From NCBI RefSeq assembly GCF_900106745.1, contig NZ_FNNV01000004.1, positions 124,001-188,000 on the forward strand: a DNA stretch of 64,000 nt, written 5' to 3'. This DNA comes from Paenibacillus sp. CF384 (lineage in GTDB: Bacteria; Bacillota; Bacilli; Paenibacillales; Paenibacillaceae). This document shows, one piece after another, positions 8,234 to 17,494 of this stretch. The position numbers and the translations under genes were made by a program. The stretch's first letter is position 1. Each line of letters begins with the position of its first letter. Below the pieces are notes generated by a model. It had not been told where the DNA came from. It did no database searches and saw nothing but the letters and a program-made list of their open reading frames with translations.

Positions 8234-10657
8234 GTGGGAGTACGAGCTTCACGGTCGACACCAATTCGCCGCGCGGCTGTAATTGGGTCGGGGGTTATGG
8301 GAGCCGGCATCGCCGCTCATCTTGCCAATGCAGGCATTAGCGTGCTGCTGCTCGACGTACCGCCTGCCGCGTTGACCGAGCAGGAAAGCCGTGCCGGTTT
8401 GACGCTGGAGACTCGAAGTGTCCGCAATAGGCTGGCAGCGGCAAGCATTGCGAAGCTGGCGGGCCAGCAGCCGCCTGCTCTGTATGATTTGGCTTTTGCC
8501 CAGCGAATTACGGCAGGCAATCTGGAGGATGATCTCGCCAAGCTGGCAGGCGTGGAGTGGATCGTTGAAGCCGTGGTGGAGCGGCTCGACGTGAAACGCA
8601 GCGTGTTCGCCCAAGTGGAAAAGGTGCTGAAGCCGGGGACGCTCATTACGACGAACACCTCCGGGCTGTCGGTTGCCGCGATGGCGGAGGGGCGGAGCGA
8701 AGCGTTTCGGCATTATTTTGCAGCTGCGCATTTCTTCAATCCGCCTCGACATATGAAGCTGCTTGAGCTTGTGGCGGGACCGGATACGGATGCTGCTGTC
8801 ATGAGCCGGCTGACCCGCATCTGCGAACTTCAGCTTGGCAAAGGCGTCGTGATTGCGAAGGACACGCCGAACTTCATCGCCAATCGGATCGGAACGTATG
8901 GCATGCTGACTACGATTGCGGCCATGAAGCAATTCGGACTGAGCGTCGATGAGGTGGATGCCCTGACAGGTCCTGCTATGGGGAGGCCGAAGACGGCGAC
9001 GTTCCGCATGCTCGATTTGGTCGGGCTCGATACGCTGCTCCATGTGGTCGATAATGTGCGGGAGCGCAGTGAGGATGCGATTGACCAAGAAGCGTTCACG
9101 AGGCCTCCGGAGCTTGAAGCACTGGTTGCGCGCGGGTGGATTGGGGAGAAGGCGGGGACCGGATTCTACCGCAAAATCAAACGTTCCGGCGGAGGCAGCG
9201 ACATAGAAACGTTGCAGCTGGATACGATGACTTACGCACCGAAGAAAAGCGTGAATTCGCCGATTATTGAAGCGTCGAAGTCGGCCAAAGGCGCAGCCGG
9301 CAAGGTGAAAGCGCTGCTCTTCACGGATACGAATGACCGCTACGCGCAGTTTGCATGGCAGTCGATCAAGACGGTGCTGCTTTATGCGGCAAGGCAGATC
9401 GGCGTTGTGGCGGATACGGTTCATGATGTGGATCGCGCGCTTGTCTGGGGTTTCAATTGGGAACTTGGACCTTTTGAGCTGTGGGATGCCATTGGGCTCG
9501 AACGGTCGGTTCAGCGGATGCGTGCCGAAGGCGATGACATCCCGACGTGGCTCTCCGAGTGGCTGGCATCGGGAAACACAAGCTTGTACAAGGAAGAGGG
9601 ACAGCGAAGGTTTTATGTGAATCGCGAGGAGTATCGGTTGGTACAGGAAGAGCCGGATGTTATTTCATTGGCCGGCCTCAAACGGTCGGGCAAAATGATT
9701 CTGGGCAATTCCGGCGCATCGCTGCTCGATCTGGGCGATGAAGTCGCTTGCTTGGCTTTTCACTCTCCGAACAATGCGATTGGCGGAGATATTCTGACGG
9801 CGATTCGCCAGAGCGCGGACGAGGTCAGCCGCAATTGGCGCGGACTTGTCGTCGCGAATGAGGGCCGTCACTTCTGTGTCGGAGCTAACCTTATGATGCT
9901 GCTCATGGAAGCGCAGAACGGCGACTTCGATGAGGTGGACGATATCATCCGCTTATTCCAGGACAGCATGCTGCTGCTCAAACGGCTTGATCGGCCTGTC
10001 GTTGCTGCACCTCACCGTATGACGCTTGGCGGCGGCGTGGAGGCCTGCTTGCCGGCAGATGAAATTATCTACTCTGCGGAGACGTATTTCGGTCTGGTCG
10101 AGACCGGTGTAGGGCTAATTCCCGCCGGAGGCGGCTGTAAGGAAGCAGCGGCGTTGGCGGCTTCGCGCGCCGGAGCTGGAGGCGATCTGCAGCCGCATGT
10201 GAATGCGCTGTTCGAGACGATCGCGATGGCGAAGACATCCGGCAGCGGCTATGACGTGCAGCGCATCGGTCTGATGCGGCCGCAGGATCGCGTCATTATC
10301 CGCGGCGAGAGCCGCGTGGCCGAGGCGAAGCGGCGCGTGCTTGAGCTTGATCAAGCGGGCTACGCGCCGCAGCCTGCGGGAGGCCGCATCCGCGTAGCGG
10401 GGCGCGAAGGCCGTGCCGTGCTGCAGCTGGCGGTCGACGCGATGCGCCTTGGCGGGCAAGTGAGCGAGCATGACGTGCGCATCGGCCGCAAGCTCGCGCA
10501 TGTGCTCGCCGGAGGCGATGCCGCGCCTGGCGCGGAAGTGAGCGAGCAGTATTTGCTCGATTTGGAACGCGAAGCGTTCCTCAGCTTGTGCGGCGAGCCG
10601 CTGACGCAGGCACGGATGCGGCATATGCTTGCGACGGGTAAGCCGCTGCGGAATTAG
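8234..10657 (+). CDS. fadN: 3-hydroxyacyl-CoA dehydrogenase / enoyl-CoA hydratase fusion
   Basis: An 807-residue two-domain beta-oxidation enzyme. The NAD-binding Rossmann motif GSGVMGAGIAAHLANAG is near residue 17 and the dehydrogenase part continues to about 430, with AAHFFNPPRHMKL and the KDTPNFIANRIG motif. A crotonase domain follows from about 490 (GRHFCVGANLMML, LGGGVEACLPADE, GLIPAGGGCKE). It hydrates enoyl-CoA and oxidises the 3-hydroxy product. GTG 8234 is preceded by AGGGGGGAG; earlier frame extension overlaps fadF. This domain order (dehydrogenase first) is the FadN type, not proteobacterial FadB. Confidence 0.93.
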   Translation: MGVRASRSTPIRRAAVIGSGVMGAGIAAHLANAGISVLLLDVPPAALTEQESRAGLTLETRSVRNRLAAASIAKLAGQQPPALYDLAFAQRITAGNLEDDLAKLAGVEWIVEAVVERLDVKRSVFAQVEKVLKPGTLITTNTSGLSVAAMAEGRSEAFRHYFAAAHFFNPPRHMKLLELVAGPDTDAAVMSRLTRICELQLGKGVVIAKDTPNFIANRIGTYGMLTTIAAMKQFGLSVDEVDALTGPAMGRPKTATFRMLDLVGLDTLLHVVDNVRERSEDAIDQEAFTRPPELEALVARGWIGEKAGTGFYRKIKRSGGGSDIETLQLDTMTYAPKKSVNSPIIEASKSAKGAAGKVKALLFTDTNDRYAQFAWQSIKTVLLYAARQIGVVADTVHDVDRALVWGFNWELGPFELWDAIGLERSVQRMRAEGDDIPTWLSEWLASGNTSLYKEEGQRRFYVNREEYRLVQEEPDVISLAGLKRSGKMILGNSGASLLDLGDEVACLAFHSPNNAIGGDILTAIRQSADEVSRNWRGLVVANEGRHFCVGANLMMLLMEAQNGDFDEVDDIIRLFQDSMLLLKRLDRPVVAAPHRMTLGGGVEACLPADEIIYSAETYFGLVETGVGLIPAGGGCKEAAALAASRAGAGGDLQPHVNALFETIAMAKTSGSGYDVQRIGLMRPQDRVIIRGESRVAEAKRRVLELDQAGYAPQPAGGRIRVAGREGRAVLQLAVDAMRLGGQVSEHDVRIGRKLAHVLAGGDAAPGAEVSEQYLLDLEREAFLSLCGEPLTQARMRHMLATGKPLRN

Positions 10658-10663
10658 CGAGCG

Positions 10664-10811
10664 ATTAGCGATAAGCATGAAGCGTGAAGCGATAAGCAAC
10701 AAGCAACAAGCACAAGCACAAGCACAAGCAACAAGCAACAAGCAACAAGCAACAAGCAACAAGCGTGAAGCAATAAGAATGTTGCATGAAGCATGAAGCG
10801 ATAAGCTCAAG
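10664..10811. repeat. Low-complexity AAGCNN microsatellite
   Basis: An imperfect 6-7 bp repeat of the types AAGCAAC, AAGCAC and AAGCGTG runs between fadN and fadA. It ends at the fadA ribosome binding site (AAGGAGGTGA). No gene or terminator is visible, so the two genes may still be co-transcribed. Confidence 0.9.
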
Positions 10812-10824
10812 GAGGTGACCGCCA

Positions 10825-12027
10825 ATGTTGAAAGCAAACCATCCGCTCGACGCTGTCATTGTGTCGGCGGTACGGACGGCCGTAGGCAAAGCGAAGAAAG
10901 GCAGTCTGGCGGATACGAGAGCCGAGGATCTTGGCCGTGCGGTGCTCCGCGCGGCGGTTGATCGCGTGCCCGGCCTGACGTACGGCGATGTGCAGGATGT
11001 TATTATCGGGTGCGCCATGCCCGAAGGCGAGCAGGGGCTGAACTTCGCGCGCATCATGACGTTGTATGCGGGCTATCCGGTCACGACGCCGGCTGTTACC
11101 GTGAATCGCTTCTGTGCCTCCGGCCTGCAGGCGATTGCTTACGCGGCGGAGCGAATCCGGCTGGGCGAGGCAGAGGTCGTGCTCGCCGGAGGGGTTGAAA
11201 GCATGAGCCATGTCCCGATGACCGGCTTCAAGCTTTCGCCGCATCCCGGCATTGCCGATGCGATGCCGGAGGTGTATATGGGCATGGGTCACACCGCCGA
11301 GGAGGTGGCCCGGCGCTATGGCATTAGCCGCGAGGCGCAGGATGCTTTCGCTGCGGAGAGTCATCGCAAGGCGGCGAAGGCGCAAGCGGAAGGCCGGTTT
11401 CATGCCGAGATCGTTCCCCTTCAAGTGCAGCGGGAAGGGGTAGACGATAACGGCCGGCCGTGGGCGCGCAGCTTGCTCTTTGATCGAGACGAGGGGGTCA
11501 GGGCAGATACGACCCCGGAGGTGCTGGCGAAGCTGAAGCCTTCCTTCGCGCGCGAAGGGACGGTCACGGCGGGGAACACCTCGCAGATGAGCGACGGTGC
11601 CGCCGCCGTTATCGTGATGAGTCGTGCGCGTGCGGAGAAGCTGGGGATTACGAAGCCGCTTGCCGTCTTCCGCGCTTACAGTGTAGCAGGCGTTGCTCCT
11701 GAGGTGATGGGTATCGGCCCGATTGAAGCCATTCCGAAGGTGCTGGACCGCGCCGGCATTACAAAGGAGCAGGTGGATGTGTTCGAGCTGAATGAAGCTT
11801 TCGCCGCGCAGTGCTTGCCTATTATTGAGCAGCTCGGCCTGGATCCGGAACGCGTCAATGTGAACGGTGGCGCCATCGCGCTTGGTCACCCGCTTGGCTG
11901 TACGGGAACGAAGCTGACCGTCTCGCTCATCCACGAGCTGCAGCGCCGCGGCGGCGGAATCGGCGTCGTCTCCATGTGCATCGGCGGCGGCATGGGCGCA
12001 GCAGGCGTACTCGAGGTTTCGCCTTAA
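10825..12027 (+). CDS. fadA: Acetyl-CoA C-acyltransferase (3-ketoacyl-CoA thiolase)
   Basis: A 400-residue thiolase. The nucleophile Cys97 is in [10 protein letters not shown], the NEAFA motif is near residue 323, His355 lies in [14 protein letters not shown] and the second catalytic Cys385 is in [11 protein letters not shown]. All key residues are present and the length is typical. It cleaves 3-ketoacyl-CoA to acetyl-CoA at the end of each beta-oxidation round. The ATG follows a near-perfect AAGGAGGTGA. It sits between fadN and fadE, separated from each by repeat DNA. Confidence 0.95.
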   Translation: MLKANHPLDAVIVSAVRTAVGKAKKGSLADTRAEDLGRAVLRAAVDRVPGLTYGDVQDVIIGCAMPEGEQGLNFARIMTLYAGYPVTTPAVTVNRFCASGLQAIAYAAERIRLGEAEVVLAGGVESMSHVPMTGFKLSPHPGIADAMPEVYMGMGHTAEEVARRYGISREAQDAFAAESHRKAAKAQAEGRFHAEIVPLQVQREGVDDNGRPWARSLLFDRDEGVRADTTPEVLAKLKPSFAREGTVTAGNTSQMSDGAAAVIVMSRARAEKLGITKPLAVFRAYSVAGVAPEVMGIGPIEAIPKVLDRAGITKEQVDVFELNEAFAAQCLPIIEQLGLDPERVNVNGGAIALGHPLGCTGTKLTVSLIHELQRRGGGIGVVSMCIGGGMGAAGVLEVSP

Positions 12028-12033
12028 AATTCC

Positions 12034-12235
12034 GATTTCACACACCACACACCATACATCGCACATCGCACATCACACAACATACATCGAACATCGAACA
12101 TTGAACATCGAACACACCACACACCACACACCACACACCACACACCACACACACACACACACACCAAACTCACTAAACTCACTAAACTCACTAAACTCAC
12201 CACACTCACCAACTCACCAACTCACCAACATTCAC
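12034..12235. repeat. CA-rich low-complexity tract
   Basis: A strand-asymmetric stretch of ACACACC, CATCGAACATTG and CTCACTAAA-type short repeats follows fadA. The plus strand is almost free of G. It produces fortuitous open frames rich in His, Thr and Pro, which are not genes. Confidence 0.9.
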
Positions 12236-12288
12236 TTACCATCAACCAAACTCCCACCAACTGCCCAACTAACCGAATCTTTGTTTAG

Positions 12289-12478
12289 AAATGTTGCTGA
12301 ATATGCAACATTTTCCTAGAATTACCGCCGGGTACGATCGAATGTTGCTTAGAATGCAACATTTTTCCCGACAAGAGGCCCATTTAGCTAAAACGGGCGA
12401 AAATGTTGCATAAAAAGCAACATTTCCCTTGATTCCTCACCGGGAGACGAGAAATGCTGCAGTTTTTGCAACATTTCC
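12289..12478. repeat. Phased ATGTTGC/GCAACAT hairpin series (4 copies)
   Basis: Four palindromes of the form ATGTTGC, 5-6 nt, GCAACAT begin at 12291, 12342, 12403 and 12454 (the last is ATGCTGC). Start spacings are 51, 61 and 51 bp. Sequences between hairpins are poorly conserved apart from a CCG-containing block before the second and fourth copies. The series lies between fadA and fadE and shares its stem and phasing with the series at 25.0 kb. Confidence 0.9.
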
Positions 12479-12620
12479 TCCATCTCCCTCTCTCTCGCGC
12501 GAATCGCACCACTAATTCAAGCACATTGCGCCGCCAAGGCGCGCGTTGCTTGATCTCAAGTACATCGCAGCAAGCAGGCTGCGTCTTGATCGCAAGCAGA
12601 TAGAAAGGAGTGAACGTCAG

Positions 12621-14417
12621 ATGGCGCAAAACAATCGATGGGGCGGCCGGTTTGTCGTGGAGGATATGTCGCCGAGCGCAATCGTCACCCCGGAGGATTT
12701 TACCGATGAGCAGCGGATGATTGCTGATGCGGCGCGCGCTTTTCTAGTAGGCGAAATTCGCCCTCGCGATGCCGAAATCGAGGCGCTCGACTATAAGCTG
12801 ACGGTAGAGCTGATGCAGAAGGCCGGAGATCTCGGCTTGCTCGGCGCTGATGTGCCGGAGGCTTACGGCGGACTCGGGCTCGACAAGGTGAGTTCGACCC
12901 TTCTCGCCGAGACGCTCTCCGAGGCCTCGTCCTTCGCGCTCTCCGTCGGGGCACATGTCGGCATCGGCACATTGCCGATCGTCTTCTTCGGCTCGCAGGC
13001 GCAGAAGGAGAAGTACCTGCCTGACTTGGCCACAGGCAAGAAAATCGCCGCTTACTGCCTGACGGAGCCCGCATCAGGTTCCGACGCGCTCGGTGCGCGC
13101 ACGACGGCGAGGCTGACGCCGGATGGAAAGCACTACATCCTGAACGGCTCCAAATTATATATTACAAACTCCGGTTTTGCGGACTTATTCATCGTATACG
13201 CGAAGGTGAACGGGGACCACTTCACTGCCTTCATCGTGGAGCGAGGCTTGCCGGGCTTCAGCATCGGACCGGAGGAGCACAAGATGGGCATTAAAGGCTC
13301 CTCGACCTGCCCAATCTTCTTCGACGATACGCCGGTTCCGGCCGGAAATGTGCTTGGTGAGGTCGGCAAAGGCCATATCATCGCCTTTAATATCCTGAAC
13401 ATCGGTCGCTTCAAGCTCGCAGCAGCCTGCGTCGGAGGGGCGAAGGAAACGATCGGGCTTGCCGTCAAATACGCGAATACGCGCAAGCAGTTCGGCCGGG
13501 CAATCGCGTCGTTCCCGCTGATCGGCGCGAAGCTGGCGGATATGAACATTGCCACGTATGTGCTGGAGAGCATGGTCTACCGGACAGCAGGCTGGATCGA
13601 TGAAATGCTCAAGGAAACCGAATCTGCAGGTTCGGATGAAGGAGCAGACCCCGGGGCGATTGCGGCAAAAGCCATTTCTGAGTATGCGCTGGAATGCTCC
13701 ATTAACAAGGTTTTTGCGACGGAAGTGCTCGATTACGTGGCGGACGAAGGCGTTCAAATCCACGGGGGCTATGGCTATATCAAGGATTACAAGGTGGAGC
13801 GAATCTACCGCGATTCTCGGATCAATCGAATTTTTGAAGGTACAAACGAAATCAACCGGATGCTCATCCCCGGCACCTTGATGAAGAAAGCGCTCAAGGG
13901 CGAGCTGCCTCTCCTTCGTAAAGCGCGCGCTTTGCAGGCGGAGCTGCTGCAGCCGATGCCGCTTCCTCTATTCGATGAGCCGCTTAGCAAGGAAACGTTC
14001 CGCATTCAGCAGGGCAAGAAAATCTTCCTCGCCGTCGGCGGCATGGCGGTGCAGAAGTACGGACTTGCACTGGAGCAGCAGCAAGAGGTGTTATGCCTCT
14101 TGGCGGACATGATGATTCAAGTGTTCGCGATGGAAAGCGCCAATCTGCGTACACGCAAAATGCTGCTTCGCGGCGATAGCGCGTCAGCTGCAGCCACGCA
14201 AAATGCAATCGACATGACCGTCGTCTTCGTTCAAGAGGCGATGGAGCGAATCGAGCGTTACGCCAAAACAACGCTCGCCGCGCTGGAAGAAGGGGATGCG
14301 CTCCAAACCCAGCTGGCCGTCATGAAGAAGCTGACTCGCTCCCCGCTTGTCGATACAATCTCGCTTAAACGCGGCATAGCCGCGCGCGTCATCCGCAGCC
14401 AGCAATACACGTTGTAG
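12621..14417 (+). CDS. fadE: Acyl-CoA dehydrogenase
   Basis: A 598-residue acyl-CoA dehydrogenase of the long FadE type, with a C-terminal extension after the core. Visible family motifs are YCLTEPASGSDA (FAD/substrate region), KLYITNSGFADLFIVYAK, QIHGGYGYIKDYKVER and RINRIFEGTNEINRM. It introduces the first double bond and reduces ETF. ATG 12621 follows AAAGGAGTGA; the frame is open upstream but without initiation signals. It is followed ten bases later by the ribosome binding site and start of the acyl-CoA ligase. Confidence 0.93.
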   Translation: MAQNNRWGGRFVVEDMSPSAIVTPEDFTDEQRMIADAARAFLVGEIRPRDAEIEALDYKLTVELMQKAGDLGLLGADVPEAYGGLGLDKVSSTLLAETLSEASSFALSVGAHVGIGTLPIVFFGSQAQKEKYLPDLATGKKIAAYCLTEPASGSDALGARTTARLTPDGKHYILNGSKLYITNSGFADLFIVYAKVNGDHFTAFIVERGLPGFSIGPEEHKMGIKGSSTCPIFFDDTPVPAGNVLGEVGKGHIIAFNILNIGRFKLAAACVGGAKETIGLAVKYANTRKQFGRAIASFPLIGAKLADMNIATYVLESMVYRTAGWIDEMLKETESAGSDEGADPGAIAAKAISEYALECSINKVFATEVLDYVADEGVQIHGGYGYIKDYKVERIYRDSRINRIFEGTNEINRMLIPGTLMKKALKGELPLLRKARALQAELLQPMPLPLFDEPLSKETFRIQQGKKIFLAVGGMAVQKYGLALEQQQEVLCLLADMMIQVFAMESANLRTRKMLLRGDSASAAATQNAIDMTVVFVQEAMERIERYAKTTLAALEEGDALQTQLAVMKKLTRSPLVDTISLKRGIAARVIRSQQYTL

Positions 14418-14432
14418 GGGAGGCGTTTGGAG

Positions 14433-16169
14433 ATGGAAGAACCGCTAGAGAGGCCCTGGCTTCGCTGCTATCCCGGTGAAATTGCGCCTGATGTGGAAAT
14501 TCCGAATATAAGCATAAGCGATATGCTGCTTCAAACAACCGCCAAATACCCCAGCCATGAAGCGCTGCATTTCTACGGCAAGAAAACAACCTACCGCGAG
14601 CTGCTGTCCGCTTCCCAGCGGATGGCTGCAGGGCTGCAGGCTGCCGGCATCGGCAGAGGCGACCGGGTCGCCATCATGCTGCCGAACTGCCCGCAGACGA
14701 TTATCGCCTACTTCGGTGTGATGCTCGCCGGCGCTGTTGTCGTTATGACGAACCCGCTCTACGTGGAGCGGGAGCTGGAGCATCAGCTCAAGGATAGCGG
14801 CGCAGTCGCCATAATCACACTAGATTTGTTGTATCCCCGTCTAGAACGGGTGCGGGGCAAGACGCCTGAGGATGGCCCCGTACCTCAGCTGCGCACTGTA
14901 ATCGTCACCTCCATCCAAGACGCGCTGCCTTTTCCGAAGAACCTGCTCTTCCCCATCAAACAAAGACGCTCTGGTAATAATCCGCAAGTCACGTATGGGA
15001 AGCACGGCGTAACACGCTATACCTCATTTATGGCTAAAGCGCCAAAGCTCCCCTCTGAGGTGGCCGTTGATCCCGCTAACGATGTTGCGCTGATTCAATA
15101 CACCGGCGGTACGACAGGGATTGCGAAAGGCGTCATGCTTACCAACCGAAACTTAATCGCCAATGCCAAGCAGTCCGTAGCGTGGTTTTATCGGATGGAG
15201 GAAGGGAAGGAACGTTTGCTTGCCGCGCTGCCGCTCTTTCATGTTTTTGGATTGACGGTCATTATGAATTTGTCCGTGATGATCGGCGGCACCATTATAT
15301 TGCTTCCCCGCTTCGAGGTAGGTGTGGTGCTGGAGACGATCAAGAAACTGAAACCGACGCTTTTTCCGGGAGCACCGACGATGTACATCGCCCTCTTGAA
15401 CCATCCCGACGTGAAGAAGTACGACCTATCCTCTATTCGAGTGTGTGTCAGCGGGTCGTCGCCGTTGCCGCTTGAGGTACAGACGCAGTTCGAAGCACTG
15501 ACCGGTGGCAAAATAATCGAAGGCTACGGCCTGACGGAAGCGTCGCCGGTGACCCATGTCAATCCGATCTGGACGAAGCGCAAAATCGGTACTGTCGGTC
15601 TGCCCTTCCCCAATACAGATGCCAAAATCGTCGATATGACGACAGGCGAGGATCTCCCGCAGGGTGAAGTCGGGGAGCTGCTCGTGCGCGGACCGCAGGT
15701 CATGCTTGGCTATTGGGGGAGGCCGGAAGCTACCGCTGCGACATTCAGGGATGGCTGGCTTCGAACCGGAGACTTGGCTCAAATGGACAGTGACGGCTTC
15801 TTCGCTATCGTTGACCGGATCAAGGATATCATTATCGCAGGCGGCTTCAACATCTATCCGCGCGAGGTGGAAGAAGTGCTCTACGAGCATCCGGGCGTTC
15901 GCGATGCTGCCGTTATTGGGGTAAAGGACCCTTATCGCGGGGAGACGGTGAAGGCGTTTATCGTACTGCGCAAAGATGTGAACATCTCGTCGATGCAGCT
16001 TGATCGGTGGTGCCGAGATCGGTTGGCCGTGTTTAAGGTGCCGCATCTGTATGAATTTCGAACCGAGCTTCCCATGACGATGATTGGGAAGGTGCTGCGG
16101 CGCAAGCTGCAGGAGGAGGAAGCGAATGAGCGAGAAGGAAAAGGGAGCGGACCAGACACGACCCCATGA
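14433..16169 (+). CDS. lcfA: Long-chain fatty acid-CoA ligase
   Basis: A 578-residue AMP-forming ligase. The P-loop YTGGTTGIAKGVML, the A5 motif IIEGYGLTEASPVTH, the GWLRTGDLAQMD motif and the C-terminal lysine in MIGKVLRRKL are all present. It activates free fatty acids for the beta-oxidation genes just upstream. ATG 14433 is nine bases from GGGGAGG; TTG 14427 is too close. The end overlaps the start of the thioesterase gene by 44 bases. Confidence 0.93.
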   Translation: MEEPLERPWLRCYPGEIAPDVEIPNISISDMLLQTTAKYPSHEALHFYGKKTTYRELLSASQRMAAGLQAAGIGRGDRVAIMLPNCPQTIIAYFGVMLAGAVVVMTNPLYVERELEHQLKDSGAVAIITLDLLYPRLERVRGKTPEDGPVPQLRTVIVTSIQDALPFPKNLLFPIKQRRSGNNPQVTYGKHGVTRYTSFMAKAPKLPSEVAVDPANDVALIQYTGGTTGIAKGVMLTNRNLIANAKQSVAWFYRMEEGKERLLAALPLFHVFGLTVIMNLSVMIGGTIILLPRFEVGVVLETIKKLKPTLFPGAPTMYIALLNHPDVKKYDLSSIRVCVSGSSPLPLEVQTQFEALTGGKIIEGYGLTEASPVTHVNPIWTKRKIGTVGLPFPNTDAKIVDMTTGEDLPQGEVGELLVRGPQVMLGYWGRPEATAATFRDGWLRTGDLAQMDSDGFFAIVDRIKDIIIAGGFNIYPREVEEVLYEHPGVRDAAVIGVKDPYRGETVKAFIVLRKDVNISSMQLDRWCRDRLAVFKVPHLYEFRTELPMTMIGKVLRRKLQEEEANEREGKGSGPDTTP

Positions 16170-16569
16170 TGCAAGAGCCGCGCTTGATGCGTTGGCAGAG
16201 GCGGCCAAACCGACTTTCTGGGGGCATCTTGGCTGTGAGCTGGATCATGCCGAGACAGGGAAGGCGGTCGTGTCGCTGAATGTGCGTCCGGAGCATCTCA
16301 ATCTCGCCCGCATCGTGCATGGCGGCGTGCTGGCTTCCTTGCTGGATAACGCAATGGGGCTTGTCGTGATCTTGGAGTGCCCGGGCGAGAAGACGGTGAC
16401 GACGCAGCTGAATGTCCATTATTTGCAGAGCGCAGGCATGGGGATTATCCGTTGTGAAGCTTTGCTTATTCATAAATCACGACGAACGCTCACAATGCAA
16501 GGGCGTATTGTCGATAATAATGAAGAGCTGCTTGCATGGGGGAGCGGTACGTTTCGCAGAGTAACTTAA
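16126..16569 (+). CDS. PaaI-type hotdog thioesterase
   Basis: A 147-residue hotdog-fold protein with the PaaI signature VHGGVLASLLDNAMG (about residues 65-80) and TTQLNVHYLQ. Such enzymes hydrolyse acyl-CoA esters; here it may recycle CoA or release stalled intermediates. ATG 16126 follows AGGAGGAGG inside the 3' end of lcfA, so the two are translationally coupled. It closes the fatty-acid block and is followed by a 14-bp palindrome. Confidence 0.85.
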   Translation: MSEKEKGADQTRPHDARAALDALAEAAKPTFWGHLGCELDHAETGKAVVSLNVRPEHLNLARIVHGGVLASLLDNAMGLVVILECPGEKTVTTQLNVHYLQSAGMGIIRCEALLIHKSRRTLTMQGRIVDNNEELLAWGSGTFRRVT

Positions 16570-16570
16570 T

Positions 16571-16584
16571 TGTAACATGTTACA
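16571..16584. promoter_or_regulatory. Perfect 14-bp palindrome TGTAACATGTTACA
   Basis: This uninterrupted palindrome starts two bases after the thioesterase stop codon and about 25 bases before a sigma-A promoter. It lacks a loop and T-run, so it looks like an operator, not a terminator. The binding protein is unknown. Confidence 0.45.
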
Positions 16585-16609
16585 TTTTCGCAGAGGGTTG
16601 TTCGTGACA

Positions 16610-16638
16610 TTGAAAGCGTTATCCCTTTCCCCTATAAT
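16610..16638 (+). promoter_or_regulatory. Sigma-A promoter with overlapping cre-like site
   Basis: TTGAAA (16610-16615), a 17-bp spacer and TATAAT (16633-16638) make a near-consensus promoter. TTGAAAGCGTTATCC (16610-16624) fits the catabolite-responsive element consensus except for the last base, and would let CcpA block the -35 region. It should drive the small membrane protein gene at 16681. Confidence 0.7.
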
Positions 16639-16680
16639 TAGCATATCTGGAAAACAAACCGGGGGAGAGGGGAGAATGAC

Positions 16681-16899
16681 GTGGTTAGTCCATGGATGAC
16701 GAACGTGGTTATCTTGTTTGGCATCATTGTCGCAATCGTAGGTGTTGTCGCCTATTTGCGGGTCTATAAGAACAGTGCCTGGTCAGCCGCATCATCGTCA
16801 AACTCTCGCCGAACCGATCAACCAAGCGACAATCTCATGCCGTCCGCGGAGGAGTCAGCTGCGACCATAGATCAGCCCGTAGAAGACGACAAAATCTGA
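16681..16899 (+). CDS. Small single-pass membrane protein, unknown function
   Basis: A 72-residue protein with one transmembrane helix (about residues 7-26, VVILFGIIVAIVGVVAYLRV) and a hydrophilic acidic tail. It would sit in the membrane with the tail in the cytoplasm or outside; no motif is recognised. GTG 16681 follows GGGGAGAGGGGA; an ATG five bases upstream is in another frame and terminates after seven codons. A clear promoter lies 40 bases upstream, which supports a real gene. Confidence 0.6.
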   Translation: MVSPWMTNVVILFGIIVAIVGVVAYLRVYKNSAWSAASSSNSRRTDQPSDNLMPSAEESAATIDQPVEDDKI

Positions 16900-17192
16900 A
16901 GGAATTGTAAAATTAATTCTGTTCGCTTTTATATCTAAGTTTAAAATGTTATAATTGATTGATAAATGAAACAATTTCAAAAAACAATTTCAAGATCGCT
17001 GTCACTTGAAGCTGTTTCGATGAAACAATTATCACAGTTTGATGTCATGCCGTTCCCTAAACTCCTAACCCACCTTCATTTAGCCGATCGTTCGACACCT
17101 ATGAGGAGTACCAGCCGCGGTTCAAGTTCCGCCGTGTGCGTTCTCGTGCAGTTATTGTTAGGACCACTAAGCCGATGCTAGGAGGGGATTTC

Positions 17193-17381
17193 ATGGCGAA
17201 ACGCAGCCATAATGAAGTCAAAGAAAGCCTCAAGGAACTAACAAGGATTTTTCAGCCGAAGGATTCACGGAAGTTTGTCCGAGATTATATCCGCAAATAT
17301 CGAATTATGGGCGGGTATGAGGAAGAATTGACCATGCTCGTTGAACATGAGATGGGACGACTGCGGTCATCAGTAAGCTAA
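17193..17381 (+). CDS. Conserved-looking small basic protein, unknown function
   Basis: A 62-residue, charged, helical protein (MAKRSHNEVKESLKELTRIF..., ending HEMGRLRSSVS). It has a strong ribosome binding site AGGAGGGG six bases before ATG 17193 and a terminator 18 bases after the stop, so it is very probably translated. No domain is recognised. The mix of basic and acidic helices would suit a protein- or nucleic-acid-binding role, but this is a guess. Confidence 0.6.
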   Translation: MAKRSHNEVKESLKELTRIFQPKDSRKFVRDYIRKYRIMGGYEEELTMLVEHEMGRLRSSVS

Positions 17382-17398
17382 ATACGTTGAACCATTAA

Positions 17399-17433
17399 CC
17401 TTGCCCGGCACGATAGGGACAAGGTTTTTTTGT
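17399..17433 (+). terminator. Intrinsic terminator
   Basis: CCTTGCCC pairs with GGGACAAGG (one bulged base), followed by seven T. It ends the transcript of the 62-residue protein gene. Confidence 0.8.
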
Positions 17434-17494
17434 TTTATCCGTTATGTTCTGCTGCCTACCTGCACCTCAGCTAATGCTTATGGAGGGATGCCGT

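Noticed and set aside
12101..12319. His/Thr/Pro-rich frame in the CA tract
   Set aside because: Pure low-complexity translation without initiation signals.
16966..17181. A 71-codon frame starting MKQFQKTISRSL
   Set aside because: No ribosome binding site and no recognisable domain; a TATAAT-like element lies just upstream, so this is more likely the leader of the 62-residue gene at 17193.
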